Made by a program: the position numbers and the translations under genes | The notes under the pieces: model-generated | The model's database searches: none | The model's input: the letters and a program-made list of their open reading frames with translations, nothing else | Told to the model about the DNA's origin: nothing | Shown here: piece after piece, positions 33,709 through 43,064 of the stretch | How the letters are laid out: each line of letters starts with the position of its first letter | Position numbering within the stretch: the first letter of the stretch is position 1 | Origin: Litorimonas sp051251645 | GTDB taxonomy: Bacteria > Pseudomonadota > Alphaproteobacteria > Caulobacterales > Maricaulaceae | Length of the DNA stretch: 64,000 nucleotides | Reading direction: 5' to 3' | NCBI GenBank assembly: GCA_051251645.1 | Contig: JBPOEY010000001.1 | Coordinates: forward strand, 1,178,001-1,242,000

Positions 33709-35568
33709 CTACAGCGTGCCTTTGGCGCGGCTGTCTTTCTTACGCTCATGCTCCAACAAGAAGCGTTTGCGAACACGAACACTCTCCGGCGTGACTTCGA
33801 CAAGCTCATCATCATTGATGAATTCCAGCGCGACTTCGAGGGTCATATCGACGGGCGTTGTCAACACGACGGCATCGTCAGTTCCAGACGCCCGCACGTT
33901 GGTGAGCTTTTTACCCTTGAGCGGGTTAACGGTCAGATCATTTTCGCGCGCATTTACGCCGATGATCATGCCTTCATAGACGTCTGTTGCATGGCCGATG
34001 AACATCTTACCGCGCTCCTGCAAATTCCACAGGGCGAAAGCGAGCGCTTTGCCTGTTGAATTCGAGATCAACGCACCTTTTTGACGACGACCAATGCCCG
34101 CTTCGGCACGCGGCGCGTAGCGGTCAAATGTGTGATAGAGCAATCCGTTACCCGACGTCAGTGTCATAAATTCACCGCGGAAACCGATCAGGCCACGCGT
34201 TGGAATTTCATAATCCAAACGCACGCGCCCCTTACCGTCCGGCAGCATATTCTTCATGTCGCCCTTCCGTTCGTTCAAACGCTGGATCACTGCGCCTTCT
34301 GTACCTTCTTCAAGGTCAACGATCAGCGTTTCCCACGGTTCGCAGACAACGCCATCAATTTCCTTATTGATGACCTGTGGCCGTGAAATCGCGACTTCAT
34401 AGCCTTCACGGCGCATGTTCTCGATCAGGATCGACAAGTGCAGCTCACCCCGACCGGAAACCCGGAATTTATCTGCTTCGGCCAACTGCTCGACGCGCAG
34501 TGCCACATTGTGGATCAGTTCTCGGTCAAGACGGTCTTTAATGTTGCGCGAGGTGACATATTTGCCTTCACGGCCCGCAAAGGGGCTGTCATTGACCTGG
34601 AAGGTCATGGAAATTGTTGGCTCATCCACGCTCAAAGCGGGCAAGCGCTCAACATGTTCGGGATCGCAAATTGTGTCAGAGATGCCGAGTTTCTCGATCC
34701 CTGTGAATGTGATGATATCGCCCGCCGTAGCGGCGTCTGTTTCAACGCGGTCCAAGCCCATAAAGCCGAAAATCTGTGCGACTTTTGCTTTACGGTCCGG
34801 GCCATCAGCGGCGGCGACGATAACTTGTTGTCCTTTGCGGAGTGTCCCGCGCTGAATACGGCCAATCCCGATCACGCCTTTATAGCTATCATAATCCAGC
34901 GCACTGACCTGCAGCTGCAAGGGACCATCCATATCGACGGGTGGGATGGGCACGTTTTTCACGATTGTTTCGAATAGCGGGACCATGTCCGTGCCGACTT
35001 CACCAGCATTATGTGTCGCCCAGCCGTTGATGGCGGAGGCGAAGACTGTTGGGAAATCCATCTGCTCATCTGTTGCGCCAAGGCGGTCAAACAGATCAAA
35101 CGTCTGATCGACAACCCAATCCGGACGTGCGCCCGCGCGGTCAACCTTATTGACGAGGACAATAGGCTTAAGGCCATGCTCTAGCGCTTTTCGGGTCACG
35201 AATGATGTCTGAGGCATCGGGCCTTCGACCGCGTCGACCAGCAAGACGACACTATCAACCATGGATAGAACGCGCTCAACTTCGCCGCCGAAATCCGCGT
35301 GTCCGGGCGTATCGACGATGTTAATCCGCCATTCCTGCCCATCGGGCGCGGTCCAGCGCAGAGCGGTGTTCTTCGCGAGAATGGTGATACCACGTTCGCG
35401 TTCAATATCGCCACTATCCATAACGCGCTCATCGAGCGTGCCGCGTTCATCGAGCGTCCCGCTTTGGCGCAGGAGCTTATCGACAAGCGTGGTCTTGCCA
35501 TGGTCAACGTGGGCCACAATGGCGACGTTGCGGAGATATTTGATCGTATCGGACATGGCGCGGGCCAT
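33709..35568 (-). CDS. typA: Ribosome-associated translational GTPase TypA/BipA
   Basis: A 619-residue GTPase related to EF-G that binds ribosomes and helps 50S assembly and stress adaptation. The G domain shows AHVDHGKTTL, DTPGHADFGGEV and NKVDRAGAR. Domains III and V follow, then the TypA-specific C-terminal domain (IGFRGEFMTLTSGNGLLYHTF). The first ATG at 35568 gives MARAMSDT; the second at 35556 (MSDTIKYLRN) is nearer the family start, and neither has a clear Shine-Dalgarno. Upstream lies the second copy of the structured RNA candidate. Confidence 0.95.
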   Translation of the reverse strand: MARAMSDTIKYLRNVAIVAHVDHGKTTLVDKLLRQSGTLDERGTLDERVMDSGDIERERGITILAKNTALRWTAPDGQEWRINIVDTPGHADFGGEVERVLSMVDSVVLLVDAVEGPMPQTSFVTRKALEHGLKPIVLVNKVDRAGARPDWVVDQTFDLFDRLGATDEQMDFPTVFASAINGWATHNAGEVGTDMVPLFETIVKNVPIPPVDMDGPLQLQVSALDYDSYKGVIGIGRIQRGTLRKGQQVIVAAADGPDRKAKVAQIFGFMGLDRVETDAATAGDIITFTGIEKLGISDTICDPEHVERLPALSVDEPTISMTFQVNDSPFAGREGKYVTSRNIKDRLDRELIHNVALRVEQLAEADKFRVSGRGELHLSILIENMRREGYEVAISRPQVINKEIDGVVCEPWETLIVDLEEGTEGAVIQRLNERKGDMKNMLPDGKGRVRLDYEIPTRGLIGFRGEFMTLTSGNGLLYHTFDRYAPRAEAGIGRRQKGALISNSTGKALAFALWNLQERGKMFIGHATDVYEGMIIGVNARENDLTVNPLKGKKLTNVRASGTDDAVVLTTPVDMTLEVALEFINDDELVEVTPESVRVRKRFLLEHERKKDSRAKGTL

Positions 35569-35703
35569 AACGGGGTTAGGGCGGGATGCAAGCCCAGTGA
35601 TGAGTCCAATGGCGGTTCCTAGTCATGCGCTTCTAATTTCAACACAATCGCATAGGTTCAACCGGACGTCGGGGTCACGGCAGAGCAGCGTTTCGTGGTC
35701 GGA

Positions 35704-36025
35704 AATGACACGAGCGCGGACCTTCCCCGCTGATGGGGAAGAGAGATAAAAACCATTTACAGCAGACAAGGTCCGCGCGCTTAGTGTGCGCACCCGATCA
35801 AAACGCTGTGTCTGCCAACGGCCCCGTGGGCACACGTCGGGAGAAGTTAGACGCACGCGGCGCTTTCGACGCCGCGTGCGCCTGCCTCGGGTTATGCAGG
35901 GGTGCACGGCTCGGTTGTTAGTCCAAGCCACTCACGGCGCACTCATAACCCTCATCAGTCGCTTTGCCGGATGGGGTCATGTGCGCCGCATTACCTCGCA
36001 CACTTTCCAGCCCACCAAACCCCCG
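35704..36025 (-). ncRNA. Candidate structured RNA, copy B (same unnamed family)
   Basis: Lies in the 650 bp gap between clpX and typA, read toward typA. It shares ordered blocks with 20178-20556. These include GGTTTGGTGGGCTGGA at its 5' end, GAGTGCGC then TGAGT near 35942, and an 11 bp perfect hairpin (35852-35880) with the same loop TCGAAAG. GTGTGCCC then CGGGGCC follow near 35830. The 3' domain has a 9 bp outer stem (35770-35778 with 35714-35722), GCTGTAAATGGT, and hairpin TTCCCC-ATCAGC-GGGGAA. It ends about 135 bp before typA. No good reading frame covers it. Confidence 0.6.
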
Positions 36026-36170
36026 CCAGCCATAGAGCAATGCACTCTCTCGTGTCCGAAGCGGGTGAGACTAAAAGAACATGGTTTGGAAAAGCGGGGA
36101 TGAGGTTGTGAGGAATGGGGTGGGTGTTGAGTTTGTGGATAAAGATAGCGCGGATGCTTCCTCCAGATAC
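36026..36170. other. Rest of the clpX-typA gap, no gene seen
   Basis: No frame here carries a recognisable domain. Read leftward it contains GCTTTTCC and TTCTTTTAG, which could be weak promoter elements for the RNA candidate, but I cannot define them. With the stretch 35569-35703, also empty of genes, it completes the 650 bp gap. Confidence 0.5.
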
Positions 36171-36194
36171 AAAAAAGCCGCCCATTGGGCGGCT
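36171..36194 (-). terminator. Rho-independent terminator of clpX
   Basis: On the minus strand an 8 bp stem AGCCGCCC with GGGCGGCT around a 3 nt loop, followed by six T. It lies 25 bp after the clpX stop. Confidence 0.93.
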
Positions 36195-36218
36195 CCTTCA
36201 TCAAAATTTCTGGACCGA

Positions 36219-37478
36219 CTAACCCGTTTTTTCAGCGGGCGCTTCGGCGTAGATCAATAGAGGTTTGACGTCGCCGTCTCCCTCAACAACTTCCGCGTTG
36301 ATGACGACTTCGCTAACGCCTTCATAGGACGGCAAATCATACATGGAGTCGAGCAGTATGCCTTCCATGATGGAGCGTAGTCCGCGAGCCCCAGTTTTGC
36401 GAGCCAGCGCCTGTTTCGCGATGGCGTCGAGCGCATCATCCGTGAAGTTGAGTTTGACCTCTTCCATGGCAAACAAGGTTTGGTACTGTTTGACGAGCGC
36501 GTTCTTTGGCTGCGTCAGGATTGTTACAAGAGCAGATTCATCAAGGTCAGTCAGCGTTGCAATGACAGGCAAACGACCAATGAATTCAGGAATTAAGCCG
36601 AACTTCTGCAAGTCTTCAGGCTGAACGCCTTGGAGGATATCACCGACTGTCCGCGAATCTTCTTCCTTCACGTGGCCGCCAAAACCGATACTGGCTTTGT
36701 CGCCGCGATTGGCGATGACTTTGTGTAATCCGGCGAAAGCGCCGCCAACAACAAAGAGGATATTGGTCGTATCGACTTGCAAGAATTCCTGCTGCGGATG
36801 CTTACGGCCACCCTGTGGCGGCACAGAGGCAACTGTGCCTTCCATGATCTTGAGCAAAGCTTGCTGCACGCCCTCACCCGACACATCGCGTGTGATGGAC
36901 GGGTTATCGGATTTGCGGCTGATTTTATCGACTTCGTCGATATAGACGATACCGCGCTGGGCGCGCTCGACATTATAATCAGACGACTGCAACAGTTTCA
37001 GAATGATGTTTTCGACATCTTCGCCGACATAACCCGCCTCTGTGAGTGTCGTGGCGTCCGCCATTGTGAACGGCACATCCAAAATCCGCGCTAATGTTTG
37101 CGCCAGCAAAGTCTTACCGCAACCCGTTGGGCCAACGAGAAGGATGTTGGATTTGGCCAATTCAACTTCTGGGTTGGTCGTCGCGTGGTTCAGACGCTTA
37201 TAGTGATTGTGCACGGCAACAGAGAGCACACGCTTGGCATAGCTCTGTCCGATGACATAATCATCAAGCGTGGCGCAGATTTCCTGCGGTGATGGCACAC
37301 CCTCTGTCCCTTTGGACAAGGAGGATTTACCCTCTTCCTTGATGATATCCATGCAGAGCTCGACGCATTCATCGCAGATGAATACCGTTGGCCCCGCAAT
37401 CAGTTTGCGCACTTCATGCTGGCTCTTGCCGCAGAACGAGCAATACAACGTATTTTTGCTCTCAGTCGTCTTGCTCAT
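36219..37478 (-). CDS. clpX: ATP-dependent Clp protease ATP-binding subunit ClpX
   Basis: A 419-residue AAA+ unfoldase feeding ClpP. The N-terminal zinc-binding domain has CSFCGKSQHEV and CDECVELC. The AAA+ core has Walker A GPTGCGKT, Walker B IVYIDEVDKI and the pore-loop region after GYVGEDVEN. The C-terminal part has ARKTGARGLRSIMEGIL with the sensor-2 Arg. Length is normal. It lies 206 bp after clpP with its own terminator, so it may have its own promoter in that gap. Confidence 0.98.
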   Translation of the reverse strand: MSKTTESKNTLYCSFCGKSQHEVRKLIAGPTVFICDECVELCMDIIKEEGKSSLSKGTEGVPSPQEICATLDDYVIGQSYAKRVLSVAVHNHYKRLNHATTNPEVELAKSNILLVGPTGCGKTLLAQTLARILDVPFTMADATTLTEAGYVGEDVENIILKLLQSSDYNVERAQRGIVYIDEVDKISRKSDNPSITRDVSGEGVQQALLKIMEGTVASVPPQGGRKHPQQEFLQVDTTNILFVVGGAFAGLHKVIANRGDKASIGFGGHVKEEDSRTVGDILQGVQPEDLQKFGLIPEFIGRLPVIATLTDLDESALVTILTQPKNALVKQYQTLFAMEEVKLNFTDDALDAIAKQALARKTGARGLRSIMEGILLDSMYDLPSYEGVSEVVINAEVVEGDGDVKPLLIYAEAPAEKTG

Positions 37479-37684
37479 ACACTTTCCAGTCTCAACAAAG
37501 CTTGCGCCGCCAAGACCCCCTGCAATCTCAATGCCGATATACGAATCAGCGTATCACTCTTATGACGCTATTTCGTAAACACCGTCTTTCAAATCCGTAA
37601 TGCACACTGATAAGCGCGCCTGCGCAAGCCTATGTGTGCATAAATCCGTGCCAAAATAGCACGAATTCAATCGGTTTGACCGAA

Positions 37685-38314
37685 TTACGTGTCTTCACCG
37701 CGCGACGCATAAACGTGGTCAACGATACCAAAGTCTTTAGATTCTTCGGCGGTCATGAAATGATCACGGTCGAGTGTCTTCTCGATAACCGCATATTTCT
37801 TGCCCGTATGTTTGACATAAATTTCGTTCAAACGCCTCTTCATGGCGACAATGTCGTCCGCATGGCGCTGAATATCAGACGCCTGCCCGCGGAAACCGCC
37901 GGACGGCTGGTGCACCATGATACGGGCATTTGGCAGGGCGACGCGCATATCCGGCGCGCCAGCGCATAATAGGAGCGAGCCCATAGACGCCGCTTGGCCA
38001 ATACAGACTGTGCTGACCGGGCAGCGGATATATTGCATCGTATCATAAATCGCCATGCCAGCCGTCACCACGCCGCCGGGCGAGTTAATATACATGCTAA
38101 TTTCTTTCTTCGGGTTCTCTGACTCGAGGAACAACAATTGCGCGCAAATGGACGCGGACATATTATCTTCGACCGGACCTGTCAGAAAGATGATGCGATC
38201 CCGCAGCAGGCGCGAGTAAATATCAAAAGCGCGTTCACCGCGCGAGGATTGCTCGACAACAGTTGGGATCAGGTAATTTGTAACGGAATTTAGTTTCTCA
38301 ATCGGATCGTACAT
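37685..38314 (-). CDS. clpP: ATP-dependent Clp protease proteolytic subunit ClpP
   Basis: A 209-residue serine peptidase. Ser is in GQAASMGSLLL and His in ARIMVHQPSGG, with the catalytic Asp further on in LDRDHFM. The N-terminus PTVVEQSSRGERAFDIYSRLL is the processed region typical of proteobacterial ClpP. It lies between tig and clpX in the conserved order tig-clpP-clpX. In alphaproteobacteria this protease drives cell-cycle protein turnover. Confidence 0.98.
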   Translation of the reverse strand: MYDPIEKLNSVTNYLIPTVVEQSSRGERAFDIYSRLLRDRIIFLTGPVEDNMSASICAQLLFLESENPKKEISMYINSPGGVVTAGMAIYDTMQYIRCPVSTVCIGQAASMGSLLLCAGAPDMRVALPNARIMVHQPSGGFRGQASDIQRHADDIVAMKRRLNEIYVKHTGKKYAVIEKTLDRDHFMTAEESKDFGIVDHVYASRGEDT

Positions 38315-38416
38315 TGAAGGCTTTCGGATGTGGGGTGAGTCTTAGTCTCTATATTGCGATGCAAGTCGTAGCACGCAAGGGTTCCCTTCGTGTGAACGCG
38401 TAAGTGTGAACAGCAC

Positions 38417-38446
38417 AAAAAAAAGCCGCCCCGAGATGGGACGGCT
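38417..38446 (-). terminator. Rho-independent terminator of tig
   Basis: On the minus strand AGCCGTCCC, loop TCTC-type, GGGGCGGCT (one G-U pair), then eight T. It lies 25 bp after the tig stop and before clpP. Confidence 0.92.
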
Positions 38447-38470
38447 AGAAATAGCTCAAAATTTGAAACC

Positions 38471-39811
38471 TTAGATCATTGGATCTTCTTCAAAGAGTGT
38501 GTCGCGATCGACTTTCTTCTCTTTAACGGTCGCTTTCTCGGTGATCAGGTCAACGACCTTCTCTTCATAGATCGGCGCACGGAGCTGAGCGAGAGCTTGT
38601 GGGTTCTTCTGATAGAACTCGATGACTTGCTGCTCTTGCCCCGGATAGCGGCGCGCTTCAGCAATCAGAGCGCCTTGAAGCTCTTCATTTGAGATGTCGA
38701 TGCTCTCTTTCTGGCCCATTTCGGCAAGAACGAGGCCCAAACGCACACGGCGCGCGGCGATCTTGCGGTAATCCGCTTCGAGATCGTCGTCAGACTTAGC
38801 CGCATCGTCATCGTCCAGCTGCCCGGCTTCTTTCTCGGCTTTGACTTGATTCCAAATATTCGTGAATTCAGTCTCGACCATGCCTTTTGGCAATTCGAAG
38901 TCATGCTTGCCATCCAGCTCATCAAGGATCGCGCGTTTCAGCTTCATACGGCTCTGGCCGTCAATTTCAGCTTCCATTTGCTCTTTGATGGCAGCCTTGA
39001 GCGCATCAAGATCATCCATACCGAAGTTTTTGGCGAAGGCATCGTCGATCTCAGCGTCTTTTTCGCCTTGAACTTCGTGAACGACCGTTTTGAAGATGGC
39101 TTCTTTGCCGGCCAACTCAGCGGCTTGGTAATCAGCGGGGAACGTCACGGTGACGTCTTTTTCGTCGCCCGCTTTGACGCCGATCAATTCGTCTTCAAAG
39201 CCTGGAATGAAGGTGCCGGAGCCGATGACCAACTGGTGGCCGTCCATCGCGCCGCCTTCAAACTCTTCGCCGTCAATCGAGCCGACAAAGTCGATTAGGA
39301 CAGCGTCGCCCTTTTTCGCTTTGGCCGTTTTGGCTTTCTTCTTGTAAGTTTTCTGCCCTTTCGCGAGCTCAGCGAGACGCTCATCAACCGCATCGTCGGT
39401 CAATTCCGTCACAAGCTTCGTGAATTTGAGAGTAGTCGCGTCGACAGTTTCAAATTCAGGGATACTTTCGACCGTCATATTATATTCGAGGTCGGCATTG
39501 CCTTTAGTGACTTCTTCGCCGTTCGCGCGCAGATCAATTTGCGGCTGGCCCGCAGGGCGAAGCTTATTATCGTTGATCGCCTTCTGGCTTGATTCGTTAA
39601 GAACCTCCTCGACCACATCCTTCATAATGCTCTGACCGAACATTTTGCGGATATGCGATGTCGGCACTTTACCGGGGCGGAAGCCCTTTAAGGTAACTTG
39701 CGGCTGCATCTCTTTTATCTTGGCTTCGAGTTTGTCTTGAAGCGCTTCTTTTTTGACGGTGACCTGATATTTCTTGGTCAAGCCGTCGGCTTCGAGTTCC
39801 TTGATGTCCAT
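38471..39811 (-). CDS. tig: Trigger factor
   Basis: A 446-residue ribosome-bound chaperone with prolyl isomerase activity. The ribosome-binding signature is GFRPGKVPTSHIRKMFG near residue 45, followed by the FKBP-type domain (KKGDAVLIDFVGSIDGEEFEGG) and the long helical C-terminal domain. I chose the ATG at 39811 because MDIKELEADGLTKKYQV is the family start; the open frame continues upstream to 39934 with a Arg-rich stretch that does not look like protein. The C-terminus is acidic. Confidence 0.97.
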   Translation of the reverse strand: MDIKELEADGLTKKYQVTVKKEALQDKLEAKIKEMQPQVTLKGFRPGKVPTSHIRKMFGQSIMKDVVEEVLNESSQKAINDNKLRPAGQPQIDLRANGEEVTKGNADLEYNMTVESIPEFETVDATTLKFTKLVTELTDDAVDERLAELAKGQKTYKKKAKTAKAKKGDAVLIDFVGSIDGEEFEGGAMDGHQLVIGSGTFIPGFEDELIGVKAGDEKDVTVTFPADYQAAELAGKEAIFKTVVHEVQGEKDAEIDDAFAKNFGMDDLDALKAAIKEQMEAEIDGQSRMKLKRAILDELDGKHDFELPKGMVETEFTNIWNQVKAEKEAGQLDDDDAAKSDDDLEADYRKIAARRVRLGLVLAEMGQKESIDISNEELQGALIAEARRYPGQEQQVIEFYQKNPQALAQLRAPIYEEKVVDLITEKATVKEKKVDRDTLFEEDPMI

Positions 39812-40061
39812 GCTCTTGTCTCTGACTAGTCTGTGGGCAATGCGAGTGCGCCCGGTTGATACCGGGTCAGTCATCTGCCGGGCTCGGATTGAGGTTCGGC
39901 GCGCTATGCCACGCGCCACGCCGGGTTTCAACAATCAAGCGCGCGCAAATTTCAGCAAAATGATTCAGCGGTTTTGGCTCATTATCACACTCGTCTCAGT
40001 TTTTATTCAAGACTCGCTTTTTTCCAAGACAGATTTAACACTTTTCCCCATAGAATGAGGC

Positions 40062-40607
40062 ATGATGGACCCGAGCTGGATACTATACCTCGGCATCTTC
40101 TTTGGCCCGTTTGTGCAAGAAGATGCGGCCGTCATTGCTGCCGCATCGCTCTCCGCAGCGGATCCATCCCACTTTCCGATTATCTTTTTTGTGATCCTAG
40201 CCGGACTTTTCGTCTCTGACATTTGGAAATATTGGATTGGCTATGCCGCGCATACCTCATCTCGCGCGCGGAATTATGCGGAACGCGAACATGTGATGGA
40301 ATTTCGCGATAAGGTGAGACGCAACCTGTATGTAACACTGCTGACGGCCCGCTTTGTCCCGCTGGCACGCGTGCCCGTCTATGTCGCTTGCGGGTATTTT
40401 AAGGTCAATTACCCGAAGTTCTGTCTCTTTATCCTCTTCACAGCCCTGCCTTATTGCATCGTGATTTTCGCACTTTGCTACGGGTTAAGCGAGGTATTCG
40501 GCGACCGAATCGAATTTATTATGATCTCGATTGGTGTGATCGTCGCCCTGATCGCCGCTTTGTCATTTGCCGTGCGCCGCGTCAAACACCATAAAAAGAC
40601 GACTTAG
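40062..40607 (+). CDS. DedA-family membrane protein (VTT domain)
   Basis: A 181-residue inner-membrane protein with four to five helices. The pattern GPFVQEDAAVIAAASL contains the acidic residue conserved in DedA re-entrant loops, and ARFVPLARVPVYVACGYFKVN is the second loop with the essential Arg. Family members move polyprenyl phosphate or phospholipid head groups and support membrane potential. It stands alone and its end overlaps the convergent Mla lipoprotein gene by 4 bp. A second ATG follows directly. Confidence 0.88.
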   Translation: MMDPSWILYLGIFFGPFVQEDAAVIAAASLSAADPSHFPIIFFVILAGLFVSDIWKYWIGYAAHTSSRARNYAEREHVMEFRDKVRRNLYVTLLTARFVPLARVPVYVACGYFKVNYPKFCLFILFTALPYCIVIFALCYGLSEVFGDRIEFIMISIGVIVALIAALSFAVRRVKHHKKTT

Positions 40608-41245
40608 CCAGATGTCAGATCCGGCATCGCCTCAGCAATCAAGCCTTTGCGGTTAGCTTCGACAACCCAACTGACAATATCGCTCATCGCCGAGTCATTG
40701 GCACTCTCCAACGCCATGACGATGTCCGAGACACTGGCAGCCTTAGCCCGAACTTCATACCGGGTAACAAACGTATCGATCAAGCGGCGGTCCGTTGCAT
40801 TGGCGAGTGTGGCTGTATAGCGAACGACAGCCAAAGGTGGTGAGTCTGGACCCCGATCAAACTGAGCTTCAAAATTCTTGATCGAAAAATGAACCCGCGT
40901 ATCCGTACGCGTCCCTGATTCTGGCAACACACCCACAATAGAGGCTTCGCGCGAAAAGGCATCAACCAAGGCCTCTTGTAGCATCGTCGGGGTGCCTTCC
41001 GGCCATTGCGCCTGCGCCGCTGTAGCAAGGCGGCGTCCGTCAGGAGAAACAACGATCGCCCGTGTATTGAAGACAGACGTCGCAGACGGACGGTCTATAC
41101 GAATAACCGTGGCCTGCGCATTAGCCGGAACACTCTCCCCCGACAGGGAAAGACGGTAAACGATGTTGGCCGGTGCAGGATCCGGAATGATACTGCAGCC
41201 CGTTATCGAGAATGCCGCCACAGTGAGCGCGAAAGAACGGATCAT
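40604..41245 (-). CDS. ABC-type transport auxiliary lipoprotein (PqiC-like)
   Basis: A 213-residue lipoprotein with lipobox FSITGCSII and the DUF330 pattern (YRLSLSGES, VIRIDRPSA, RRLATAAQAQWPEGTPTMLQEALVDAF). It is the usual last gene of MCE/Mla-type operons. It would sit on the periplasmic face of the outer membrane and take part in phospholipid transfer between membranes. Its start overlaps mlaD by 4 bp. Confidence 0.88.
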   Translation of the reverse strand: MIRSFALTVAAFSITGCSIIPDPAPANIVYRLSLSGESVPANAQATVIRIDRPSATSVFNTRAIVVSPDGRRLATAAQAQWPEGTPTMLQEALVDAFSREASIVGVLPESGTRTDTRVHFSIKNFEAQFDRGPDSPPLAVVRYTATLANATDRRLIDTFVTRYEVRAKAASVSDIVMALESANDSAMSDIVSWVVEANRKGLIAEAMPDLTSG

Positions 41246-42222
41246 TGCGGTAGCTCCACGACATCGGATTCGGTTCCGGAAATAAACTCTAGCGGGCTTT
41301 GTTCCAACGCATCGGCAACACGACCGAGGGACAAGACCAAGCGGCGGACGGCATCGACCGTTTCTTCTAGATCTGTCAGACCAGAATTAGACAAACGGTT
41401 CACAGCGTCGCGCATATCGACAATCAATTCATCGGTATTGCCCGATGTTGCTTCGAGCGCATTGAGCAAGCTATCAACCTCGTTCATCGTCAGTTTAGCA
41501 CGGTCCATCAACTCGGAAACATCATTTTCGATCACGCCGTCGGCGAGCGCCAAAGTGTTTTGCGCCGCTTTCGCTAAGTTTCCAACTTCCCGGACCGTCA
41601 TACGAAACTCGCCAACCAAGCTGTTCACATTTTCCATATCAAAGTCTGACACATCAAGTTCCGCGGATATCCTGTTGATGTTGGACAATATTCCGTGAAC
41701 ATCAGAGACAGCTTCATCACTAAACAGCTTGTTGACCTGTTTTAAGGCCAACTGCGCCTGCTCGACGGCCGAGCCCCCGCCTTCAATAATTTCAGATAGC
41801 GCATCTGTGCGCCCTTCAATTCTAGGAACGTCACTCCCGCCGGGCAAGTCTTTGATCAACGTGTAATTTTCGCCGCCCGCAAAAATTTGTATGTAATTCA
41901 ATCCCGTCAGGCCGAGGGGCTCGAGTTGCGCATAACTTTTAGTATCGACAGGCGTATTCGCATCAATCCTAATGGCCGCTAGAACCGTGTTGGGGTCTTC
42001 ACGGTCTAATCGAATATTAGTGACTTCACCGACTCCGATACCATTGAAACGGACTTCCGACCCTGGGGACAGGCCCCGCACAGGGCCTTGGAACGCCACT
42101 TGATACTCATCGAATTGTTGATCGAATTGTGACCCTGTCAGCCACAGAATAAAGCCCAGTGTCGCCGCAAGCGCAGCAAGGACAAACACTCCGATCAGGG
42201 CGTAATTAGCCTTGTTTTCCAT
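41242..42222 (-). CDS. mlaD: MlaD-family MCE protein
   Basis: A 326-residue substrate-binding subunit of a lipid ABC transporter. One N-terminal helix (LIGVFVLAALAATLGFILW) is followed by the MCE domain (VAFQGPVRGLSPGSEVRFNGIGVGEV). Then comes a long helical region (residues 150-300) rich in Asn, Asp and Glu, which is longer than in E. coli MlaD (183 aa) and resembles the coiled C-terminal barrel of larger MCE proteins. It probably forms a hexamer spanning the periplasm. Confidence 0.92.
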   Translation of the reverse strand: MENKANYALIGVFVLAALAATLGFILWLTGSQFDQQFDEYQVAFQGPVRGLSPGSEVRFNGIGVGEVTNIRLDREDPNTVLAAIRIDANTPVDTKSYAQLEPLGLTGLNYIQIFAGGENYTLIKDLPGGSDVPRIEGRTDALSEIIEGGGSAVEQAQLALKQVNKLFSDEAVSDVHGILSNINRISAELDVSDFDMENVNSLVGEFRMTVREVGNLAKAAQNTLALADGVIENDVSELMDRAKLTMNEVDSLLNALEATSGNTDELIVDMRDAVNRLSNSGLTDLEETVDAVRRLVLSLGRVADALEQSPLEFISGTESDVVELPQ

Positions 42223-42225
42223 CCC

Positions 42226-43062
42226 CTAAAGCCCTGCGGCTGCGCGTTTTGGCGCGGCCCCTTTCCTAGTCTTTTTGTGACCCGGTGTGGCCATGGCTGC
42301 GCGAGACCGCGGACCACCGAAATATTCCTGAACCCATGGGTGGTCATACTGCGCCACCACATCAAGGCTATCATAGACTGCAATACGCTTATCCACCAGC
42401 ACTGCAACACGGTCGCAAATTGCATACAAACTATCGAGATCATGCGTGACCATTAAAACAGTCAAATCCATCGCTTCACGTAATTTTAGGATCAACGTAT
42501 CAAAGGCATGCGCCCCAATCGGGTCCAGACCTGCCGTCGGTTCATCCAAAAATAGAATTTGCGGATCTAAAGCCAGTGATCGCGCCAAACCGGCGCGTTT
42601 CTTCATCCCACCAGACAGGTCCGCCGGATACAGCACAGCGCTTTCTGGCGGCAAACCGACCATATGAATTTTCATATCGGCCAATTCGCGCATCAAATCC
42701 TGCGACATGTCATGATGTTCAATCAAGGGAACCATGATATTCTGACGGACAGTTAGAGATGAGAACAGCGCGCCGCCTTGGAACAAAACGCCCATTTCAT
42801 TTTTTAGGCTCATTTCCTCATCAGCGTTCAAATCCGATCGCCGCTTACCGAAATATTGGAGCTCCCCACCTTCGGGTTTTTTCAGACCGAGAAGCGTGTT
42901 CATCAGGACAGTTTTACCCGAACCAGAACCGCCAACGAGCCCAACAACTTCCCCCCGATTAATCTCGAAATCAAGATTTTCATGAATCACATTCGGACCG
43001 AATTGAGTGAGGATTCCTCGCGCTGCAATCGGCGGAACATTGATCTGTGCGGGTGCTTCCAT
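42226..43062 (-). CDS. mlaF: ABC transporter ATP-binding protein (MlaF-like)
   Basis: A 278-residue ATPase with Walker A GGSGSGKT, signature LSGGMKKRAGLARSLALDP, Walker B ILFLDEPTAGLDP and the switch His in MVTHDLDS. The LSGGMKKR variant is typical of the Mla/MCE group. It powers phospholipid transport with MlaE and MlaD. A basic C-terminal tail (HKKTRKGAAPKRA) is extra. It lies 2 bp after mlaE and 3 bp before mlaD. Confidence 0.95.
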   Translation of the reverse strand: MEAPAQINVPPIAARGILTQFGPNVIHENLDFEINRGEVVGLVGGSGSGKTVLMNTLLGLKKPEGGELQYFGKRRSDLNADEEMSLKNEMGVLFQGGALFSSLTVRQNIMVPLIEHHDMSQDLMRELADMKIHMVGLPPESAVLYPADLSGGMKKRAGLARSLALDPQILFLDEPTAGLDPIGAHAFDTLILKLREAMDLTVLMVTHDLDSLYAICDRVAVLVDKRIAVYDSLDVVAQYDHPWVQEYFGGPRSRAAMATPGHKKTRKGAAPKRAAAGL

Positions 43063-43064
43063 GG

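Noticed and set aside
35623..35931. A 102-codon open frame on the minus strand before typA
   Set aside because: It covers part of copy B, shows no domain, and the matching part of copy A is read in another frame, so coding is not what is conserved.
39812..39934. N-terminal extension of trigger factor
   Set aside because: The extension is Arg-rich and unlike any trigger factor; the family start MDIKELEADG is at 39811.
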